Shown here: positions 11,246 through 17,500 of the stretch, piece after piece
Layout: each line of letters opens with the position of its first letter
Position numbering within the stretch: the first letter of the stretch is position 1
Assembly: GCF_008831285.2 (NCBI RefSeq)
Contig: NW_022204997.1
Location: forward strand, 15,001-32,500
Source of the DNA: Nymphaea colorata
Taxonomy: Eukaryota > Streptophyta > Magnoliopsida > Nymphaeales > Nymphaeaceae
DNA length: 17,500 bases
Direction of reading: 5' to 3'
Notes under the pieces: model-generated
Database searches by the model: none
Told to the model about the DNA's origin: nothing
The model's input: the letters and a program-made list of their open reading frames with translations, nothing else
Made by a program: the position numbers and the translations under genes

Positions 11246-12744
11246 ATGAGTGATTTTTATTGGTTAACAATCATTGTTGTTTGCCCATATCCGCGGTTCC
11301 TTAATTGCTCTTTTCCCTCATAGAGGAAATAAGGTAGTTCGATGGTATACTATCTGTATCTGCTTATTTGAACTCCTTCTAACGACCTACGTATTCTGTT
11401 ATCATTTTAAATTGGACGATCCATTAATCCAATTGGAAGAAGACTTTAACTGGATAAATATTTTTGATTTTCACTGGAGACTCGGAATCGACGGACTTTC
11501 TATAGGACCCATTTTATTGACAGGATTTATCACTACTTTAGCTACTTCAGCGGCTTGGCCAGTTACCCGAAATTCGCGATTGTTCCATTTCCTGATGTTA
11601 GCAATGTACAGTGGTCAAATAGGATCATTTTCTTCTCGAGACCTCTTACTTTTTTTCATCATGTGGGAATTAGAATTAATTCCTGTTTACCTACTTTTAT
11701 CCATGTGGGGAGGAAAGAAACGTCTGTACTCAGCTACAAAGTTCATTTTGTACACTGCAGGAGGTTCCATTTTCTCTTAATGGGAGTTCTAGGTATGGGT
11801 TTATATGGTTCCAATGAACCAACATTAAATTTTGAAACATTAGCTAATCAATCGTATCCCGTGGCATTGGAAATAATATTTTATTTGGGTTTCCTTATTG
11901 CTTATGCTGTCAAATCACCGATCATACCTTTACATACATGGTTGCCAGATACCCATGGAGAGGCGCATTACAGTACATGTATGCTTCTAGCTGGAATCTT
12001 ATTAAAATGGGAGCATACGGGTTGGTTCGGGTCAATATGGAATTATTACCCCACGCCCATTCCATATTTTCTCCTTGGTTGATGATAGTAGGGACTATTC
12101 AAATAATCTATGCAGCTTTAACTTCTCTTGGTCAACGCAATTTAAAAAAGAGAATAGCCTATTCTTCCGTATCTCATATGGGTTTCATAATAATAGGAAT
12201 TAGTTCTATAACCGATGCGGGACTCAATGGAGCTATTTTACAAATCATCTCTCATGGATTTATTGGTGCTGCACTTTTTTTCCTGGCAGGAACAAGTTAT
12301 GATAGAATACGTCTTCGTTATCTTAACGAAATGGGGGGAATAGCTATACTAATGCCAAGAATCTTTACGATGTTCAGTAGCTTCTCAATGGCTTCTCTCG
12401 CATTACCAGGAATGAGTGGTTTTGTTGCAGAATTTGTGATATTTTTGGGAATAATTACTAGCCCAAAATACCTTGTAATGTCAAAAATACTAATTACTTT
12501 TGTAATGGCAATTGGAATGATATTAACTCCTATTTATTCATTATCTATGTCACGCCAGATGTTCTATGGATACAGGTTATTCAATGTTCCCAAGTCTCAC
12601 TTTGTGGATTCTGGACCACGAGAAATCTTTATTTTGATGTGTATCCTTTTACCTATAATAGGTATTGGTATTTATCCAGATTTCGTTCTTTCACTATCAG
12701 TTGACAAGGTAGAAACTATTCTATCTAATTACTTTCATGGGTAG
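11246..12744 (+). CDS. ndhD: NDH-1 subunit D (ND4-like), four apparent one-base losses
   Basis: Encodes the ND4/Nqo13-like antiporter subunit of the NDH membrane arm, with about 14 membrane helices. The open frame is broken at the T-run 11280-11282, G-pair 11295-11296, T-run 11770-11773 and A-run 12004-12007. Adding one base at each gives exactly 500 residues, the tobacco length. Conserved parts are [20 protein letters not shown] with the membrane glutamate, [17 protein letters not shown] with the lysine, and [20 protein letters not shown]. The start is a genomic ATG ([12 protein letters not shown]); many plants have ACG here that is edited to AUG. TCA serine codons at 128, 225, 433 and 437 fall on known editing positions. 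Neighbour psaC is 126 bp upstream; ccsA converges from the other side. I infer the breaks are sequence errors. Confidence 0.93.
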
Positions 12745-12907
12745 CTTTCATGGATGGATTTTTTTATGGTTATGGGCAGCACAGAAGATCCAATCCAATA
12801 ATCCTGCACTGCTGTTTACAAACAAATCAATCGTTGGCTAGACCAATCAAAAGGAAAAGAAGATTTTTCCTTCTATCAAGTCAAAAATGCAATTAAATGA
12901 AGGAAAT

Positions 12908-12963
12908 TGTAATCAGAAATATCTGTAGTTTTTATTATTTAACTACAGATATTTCTGATTACA
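12908..12963. terminator. 23-bp perfect inverted repeat (bidirectional hairpin)
   Basis: The arms 12908-12930 and 12941-12963 are perfectly complementary over 23 bp (arm core GTAATCAGAAATATCTGTAG) with a 10-base AT-only loop. It lies 163 bp after the ndhD stop and 144 bp beyond the ccsA stop on the other strand. Being symmetric, it could stabilise the 3' ends of both converging transcripts. This is the usual role of plastid 3' inverted repeats and is inferred here. Confidence 0.8.
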
Positions 12964-13003
12964 TATATATCTTTCACCTTATACATATAATGTATAAATG
13001 AGA

Positions 13004-13033
13004 TAATAATATTATGGTTAATAATATTATGGT
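13004..13033. repeat. 15-bp tandem duplication
   Basis: TAATAATATTATGGT occurs twice head to tail (13004-13018 and 13019-13033) in the ndhD-ccsA spacer. It is probably a slippage product with no evident role. Confidence 0.85.
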
Positions 13034-13107
13034 ATATGAGAGGGGTATATGAGAATGAAAGGGTATGTGTACAATCTTTCTATGTATTCTGCAGTTTTTT
13101 TCTTCAA

Positions 13108-14032
13108 TTAGATGTTTAATGTGAATGAACCATAACTATGTAGCCCTCTTCCTAATAGATTGACCCCAAAATAGCAGATCCAAATTATAAGAAATCCCAT
13201 AGAAGCCACAATTGCTGAATTTGCACCTTGCAAACTTTTATTTGTTCTAGTATGTAAATAAATCGCGAATACGGTCCAAGTAATAAATGCCCAGGTTTCT
13301 TTGGGGTCCCAATTCCAATAAGATCCCCATGCCTCATTAGCCCATACTGCTCCTGAAAGAATACCTATAGTTAAAAGGGTAAAACCCAAGCCAATGACAC
13401 GATAACTCCAAGAATCCAATCGCTGAGTCAATTGATACCTGTGATAATTTCTAAACGAAAAATTCACGTATTGGGTCTCATCAAAAGAAATGAACTAATT
13501 AATAAATGATTGGTTTTACCGAAAATATCTATCTTTCTTCTAAACGTAATGACCAGGAGAGTTATGGATAATAATGATCCACATAAAAGAGCTGCATAGC
13601 TCAACAACATCATACTTACGTGCATCATTAACCAACGGGATTGGAGAGCAGGCACTAATATTGCGGATTGATGCATTTTAGTTAAAAGACCCGAAGTGGC
13701 AAAGCCTTGGGTTAAAATAGCGCTTGGGGCGGTTATTTTACTGAAAAAATTCTTATAGTTTCTAAAATATGGAACTATATGAATAAGGAGAAACTCCATG
13801 AAAGGAACATTAATGATTCATATAGATCACTTAATGGTACATGTCCCGAATAAATCCAACGAGTAACTAATAATCCTGTTATACAGAAAAAAGTAGCTAT
13901 CATGCCTTTTTCTGACGAATCACATAGTCCTACAATTTCATAGACCAAGGTCATCAGATGAGTAGGAATCACAATTGAAATGATCGAAAAAGATATGTGA
14001 GTTAATATATGTTCTAAAGTTGCAAATATCAT
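13108..14032 (-). CDS. ccsA: Cytochrome c biogenesis protein CcsA, two apparent one-base losses
   Basis: CcsA (Ycf5) is a thylakoid membrane protein of System II cytochrome c maturation; with Ccs1 it moves haem to the lumen and attaches it to cytochromes f and c6. The frame is broken near 13784 (one T missing on the + strand) and in the A-run 13488-13490. With one base added at each, the product is about 308 residues, close to the usual 310-325. The tryptophan-rich WWD haem-handling motif is intact: [18 protein letters not shown]. Other family blocks are [11 protein letters not shown] at the N-terminus and [12 protein letters not shown] in the middle. I start at ATG 14030-14032 ([10 protein letters not shown]); two further in-frame codons upstream (TTG, TTT) are not needed. 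The end HSYGSF is typical. I infer sequence error. Confidence 0.92.
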
Positions 14033-14144
14033 AAACAATCATTTTTGTTTTATAGTTATAAAAAAGGGAACCCTTCCTTAATTACCGAATGTAAATATGG
14101 TATCGAATTAAAGGATCCGTTGTGTCCTTTTTTGTTTTAGAGAA

Positions 14145-14224
14145 TGCCGCCACTCGGACTCGAACCGAGATGCTCTAGCACTGCTTCCTAAGAACAGCGT
14201 GTCTACCGATTTCACCATGGCGGC
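14145..14224 (-). tRNA. trnL-UAG: tRNA-Leu (UAG)
   Basis: An 80-base class II leucine tRNA, read on the - strand. The acceptor arms GCCGCCA and TGGCGGC pair fully, with A as the discriminator base and no encoded CCA. The D-arm has GGTGAAAT..GGTAGAC, the T-arm has GGTTCGAGTCC, and a long variable arm lies between. The anticodon TAG is at + strand 14188-14190 (CTA). The anticodon stem CTGTT/AGCAG has one T-G wobble pair where many plastids have a C-G pair. It lies between ccsA and rpl32, its usual place, 112 bp upstream of ccsA on the same strand. Confidence 0.97.
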
Positions 14225-14643
14225 TTGTTCGAAGTAATACTAACTCATGCATATTCAATCGTCGATATTGAGAGGTTCAATGCAATTGCAATAGATGATT
14301 ATTGAATCAATCGAAGAATAGCCATTCAAGTCAATATTTGAAGGTTCCATAATTGTTACTAGCTTACCTTAAAGCTTAGTAATAGTGAATCGATGGGGAA
14401 AATAGTGAATCGATGGGGAAAATGGCAATCCCCATCTCGCAATCATATAAAAATGCACTCTATTCACTATATTGAACCTTGTATCTTGCGTCTAATAACG
14501 CCCTTTAAAACACAAATAGTGCCATTTTGAGGGCCCAATATATGATACAGAATCATTAATTTATCCAATCATTGATTGATGTTGATTTAGATCATTTGAA
14601 GGGTTTCTTATCACATTATTATTTATTCTTTGCTTTTTTTATT
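14225..14643. other. trnL-rpl32 spacer
   Basis: This 419-base AT-rich spacer contains no gene I can support. Its one clear structure is a perfect 20-bp tandem duplication at 14381-14420. The region is a fast-evolving plastid spacer widely used for comparing close relatives. Confidence 0.7.
14381..14420. repeat. 20-bp perfect tandem duplication
   Basis: AATAGTGAATCGATGGGGAA is present twice head to tail (14381-14400 and 14401-14420), and the flank continues with AAT. It lies in the trnL-rpl32 spacer and is likely to vary between individuals or species. Confidence 0.9.
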
Positions 14644-14800
14644 TCATTTTTTTTGTCGTACAAAAAAACCTTTTGATAACCGGTAGAAATGGATTTAGCT
14701 AAAGAAAAAGCTTTTACCGCTGCCCAATATCCCTTTCTTTCCAAAAATTTCTACGAATATGCTTTTTTGATATAGAAGTACGTTTTTTTGGAACCGCCAT
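14644..14800 (-). CDS. rpl32: 50S ribosomal protein L32, two apparent one-base losses
   Basis: L32 (bL32) is a small basic protein of the large plastid ribosomal subunit. The gene starts at ATG 14798-14800 with [18 protein letters not shown], the normal N-terminus. Read as given, it stops after about 28 residues. One base missing in the T-run at 14738-14740 (+ strand) shifts the frame; restoring it recovers [19 protein letters not shown] second base appears missing near 14675-14679. With both restored, the end reads [10 protein letters not shown] and stops at TGA 14644-14646, giving about 52 residues (the family is usually 52-57). With only the first restored, it would run past 14644 into an unlike Lys-rich tail. 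It was not found as an open frame because it is short and broken. Confidence 0.88.
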
Positions 14801-15908
14801 GCAAAAATGAACTTTTCTAAGTTGAATGTGAAAGACATGTATTGTTCAAAATAGATCATTAATTCTTTCTATTCATATATCTATTATTTAGTTTATAGAT
14901 TTTCTTCATAACATACAAATATGCGCATATAGCATATAATAGGGACTAAACTAAATTATTGCTAGGGACTCAAACTCAAGTTGGAGAATAAAGAAAGGAG
15001 ATTCGATTCGCTAGGTATAACTCTCATAGAAAAAATAGTTATCTTTTTTCTCTTTTTGAAGTATTCATTATCATTATTATTGCATACAATGAAAATCTCA
15101 GAAGAAAGAAAATTGTACTAATTGTTTCATATCTCCATTCATTAGGATCGATGGTATCAACTACCGATGAAATCGACCCCCGCAGATAAATAATATAAAA
15201 GAAAATAAATAAAATAAAAGGTTACAATTCCTATCTCAGTCTATTTCAAATAGACCATATATATAACCTACATATACCTACCGTCGTAATACATTTAATA
15301 ACAATAACCAGAATTAATTACCTACATGAGATAAACAATAAGATTTTCTCTACCAATTGATCCATTAAGCATAGCGCCCCACGATTCGAATAATACTTTT
15401 GTTCAATGATCCATTACTTGAACATTACTTGAACTTGATTAAGGCAATTTAAGTAACCTCTTACTTCACCTTCTTACTTCACCCATATGGGAGGTTACAA
15501 GTATCATAGAATTTCCCACAAGTTCTGGTGGAAGCCAATCAATCAGTTTCAAATTAAATTTAAATTAGTTAATGATTTTGGATAAAAGATCTTGTTGGGT
15601 TGAGTTATTTGCGGATCTCATGATCCATATCAAAAGCTAATAATTACTTCACCCCTAGTATTAAGCAATAATTTGCTTAATTATATCATTTGACCAATTC
15701 AATTGTAACTCCTTGGGTCAAATTTTAAATAGTCGAGGAAGAGCGAGATTAATAAAAAAGAATATTCTTTTCGTATCCTTATTTTGGTTTGTGTTAAAAA
15801 AAAAAATAAATAAGAACTGGTGATGAATGTGAATGGGAACAATAATTAATATAATTAATTAGAAGAAAATAGAGGAAAAAGGTTTGATTTAATTTTATTA
15901 TTATGGTT
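14801..15908. other. rpl32-ndhF spacer, AT-rich, no gene seen
   Basis: This 1,108-base region between the divergent starts of rpl32 (-) and ndhF (+) should hold both promoters, but no pair of -35/-10 boxes stands out from the AT-rich background. Small structures seen: ATTACTTGAAC twice in tandem at 15413-15423 and 15424-15434; CTTACTTCACC at 15460-15470 and again at 15473-15483; an inverted pair GTAACCTC (15453-15460) and GAGGTTAC (15491-15498); and the palindrome CCCATATGGG at 15482-15491. No open frame of note and no tRNA. A small RNA such as tobacco sprA could not be recognised. Confidence 0.7.
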
Positions 15909-17500
15909 ATGGAACGCACATATCAATATGCATGGATTATACCTTTCGTTCCGCTTCTAGTTACTATGTTAATAGGATTGGAACTCCTGCTAATCCGACA
16001 GCAACAAAAAAATTCGTCGTATATGGGCTTTTCCCGCTGTTTTATTGTTAAGTATAGTTATGGTCTTTCCACTAAGCTGGCGATCCAGCAAATCAATGGT
16101 AGCTCAATTTATGAATATCTATGGTCTTGGAGCATCACTAGTGATTTTTCCTTAGAATTCGGCTACTTGATTGATCCACTTACTTCTATTATGTCGATAT
16201 TAATCACTACTGTTGGAATCCTGGTTCTTATCTATAGTGATAATTATATGTCTCATGACCGAGGATATTTGAGATTTTTTGCTTATATGAGTTTTTTCAT
16301 ACAGCGATGCTGGGATTAGTTACTAGTCCCAATTTGATACAAATCCATATTTTTTGGGAACTAGTGGGAATGTGTTCCTATCTGTTAATAGGTTTTTGGT
16401 TTACCCGACCAATTGCAGCAAATGCCTGTCAAAAAGCGTTTGTGACCAATCGTGTGGGGGATTTTGGTTTATTATTAGGAATCCTAGGTTTTTATTTAAT
16501 AACAGGTAGTTTCGAATTTCAGGATTTATTCGAAATATTCAATGATTCGATCATTAATAACATGAGATGAATTCCTCATTTGCTACGCTTTGTGCCTTCT
16601 TATTATTCCTCGGTGCAGTTGCTAAATCTGCGCAATTCCCACTTCATGTATGGTTACCTGATGCTATGGAGGGACCCACTCCTATTTCGGCTCTGATACA
16701 TGCGGCTACTATGGTAGCCGCAGGAATTTTTCTTGTAGCTCGGCTTCTTCCTCTTTCATAGCCATACCTTACATAATGAATATCATATCTTTGATAGGTG
16801 TAATAACGGTACTATTAGGAGCTACCTTAGCTCTTGCTCAAAGAGATATTAAGAGAAGTTTAGCTTATTCCACGATGTCTCAATTGGGATACATTATGTT
16901 AGCTTTGGGTATAGGTTCTTATCGAGCCGCTTTATTCCATTTGATCACTCATGCTTATTCTAAAGCATTATTGTTTTTAGGGTCTGGATCATCATTCATT
17001 CCATGGAACCCATTATTGGGTATTCTCCGACTAAGAGTCAGAACATGGTTCTTATGGGCGGTTTAACTAAATATATGCCAATTACAAAAACAACTTTTTT
17101 TTTAGGTACACTTTCTCTTGTGGTATTCCACCCTCGCTTGTTTTTGGTCCAAAGACGAAATTCTTAATGATAGTTGGTTGTATTCACCGATTTTGCGATA
17201 ATAGCTTTCTACACAGCAGGATTAACTGCATTTTATATGTTTCGTATGTATTTACTTACTTTCGAAGGGCATTTACGTAGTCATTTTCAAAATTACAGCG
17301 GACACACAAATAGTTCCTTCTATTCAATATCCATATGGGGGCAAGAAGGTTCCAACCTGTTAGCAGCAATTTGCTTTTAACAACAAGGAATAATAATGAC
17401 AAGTCTCCTTTTCCAATTGCTCGTTTTCTAATACATATAAAATTGCCGGTTATGTAAGAACCATGCGATCATCTTTAGTACTCATTTTTTCAAAAAAGAC
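15909..17500 (+). CDS. ndhF: NDH-1 subunit F (ND5-like), 3' end outside window, many apparent one-base losses
   Basis: Encodes the ND5/Nqo12-like antiporter subunit at the far end of the NDH membrane arm; the family is about 740 residues. The visible part corresponds to the first 535 or so. Reading jumps between frames at about 13 places: 15992-15994, 16006-16012, 16066-16068, 16299, 16562, 16754-16756, 16991, 17118-17119, 17131-17133, 17191-17194, 17356-17357, 17409-17412 and 17474-17476. Every jump fits the loss of one base. Between them the protein is typical: [57 protein letters not shown] and [16 protein letters not shown]. Adding the bases leaves no internal stop. I start at ATG 15909 ([13 protein letters not shown]); an in-frame ATG at 15903 would add Met-Val. 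TCG at restored codon 97 is a candidate editing site. The gene continues past the window edge. Confidence 0.92.

Larger units (their letters stand above)
12745..13107. other. ndhD-ccsA spacer between converging genes
   Basis: This 363-base region lies between two gene 3' ends. It holds the long hairpin at 12908-12963 and a 15-bp tandem duplication at 13004-13033, next to a further short repeat of GGTATATGAGA (from 13031) and its near copy at about 13044. No gene is visible. Confidence 0.75.

Noticed and set aside
14801-15908. A small RNA gene such as sprA in the rpl32-ndhF spacer.
   Set aside because: No recognisable conserved sequence or promoter pair was seen, so a call would be a guess.
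11246-17500. True loss of the NDH complex, as in some parasitic, carnivorous or orchid plastids.
   Set aside because: ndhH, ndhA, ndhI, ndhG and ndhE are intact, breaks also hit ccsA and rpl32, and only one-base losses are seen, without the large deletions or nonsense changes of real decay.
11246-17500. Programmed frameshifting or transcript slippage that rescues the frames.
   Set aside because: Slippage needs long homopolymers, but many breaks are in runs of one to three bases, and more than twenty such events in neighbouring genes are not plausible.

Overview
This window is plastid (chloroplast) DNA of a photosynthetic land plant. It covers most of the small single-copy (SSC) region, written in the orientation ycf1 to ndhF. 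The gene order is ycf1, rps15, ndhH, ndhA, ndhI, ndhG, ndhE, psaC, ndhD on the + strand, then ccsA, trnL-UAG, rpl32 on the - strand, then ndhF on the + strand. This is the standard angiosperm SSC order with no rearrangement. Retained ycf1 argues against a grass. Codon positions of putative RNA-editing sites in ndhD match those known from eudicots such as tobacco, so a eudicot is the best guess. Genus cannot be judged from the sequence alone.

Layout: 1-4331 is the C-terminal three quarters of ycf1 (window opens inside the gene). 4332-4772 is a spacer with a perfect three-copy 29-bp repeat. 4773-11119 is a compact block with intact reading frames: rps15, ndhH, ndhA (group II intron), ndhI, ndhG, ndhE, psaC. 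11246-12744 is ndhD. A strong hairpin lies between the converging ndhD and ccsA. ccsA, trnL-UAG and rpl32 lie on the - strand down to about 14800. A 1.1-kb AT-rich spacer follows, and ndhF (15909 to the window end) is cut by the window edge.

Function: seven of the genes (ndhA, D, E, F, G, H, I) encode subunits of the thylakoid NDH-1 complex, which drives cyclic electron flow and accepts electrons from ferredoxin. psaC carries the terminal iron-sulfur clusters of photosystem I that reduce ferredoxin. ccsA attaches haem to c-type cytochromes. rps15, rpl32 and trnL serve plastid translation. ycf1 (Tic214) belongs to the inner-envelope protein import machinery.

The most striking property is a series of single-base losses, mostly in homopolymers, that break ycf1 (2), ndhD (4), ccsA (2), rpl32 (2) and ndhF (about 13), while the 4.77-11.12 kb block has none. 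Restoring one base at each site gives full-length, family-like proteins without stop codons. The pattern points to deletion-biased sequencing or assembly error rather than true gene loss. I found no new biological system; the remaining points of interest are repeats, hairpins, candidate RNA-editing sites and the error pattern.
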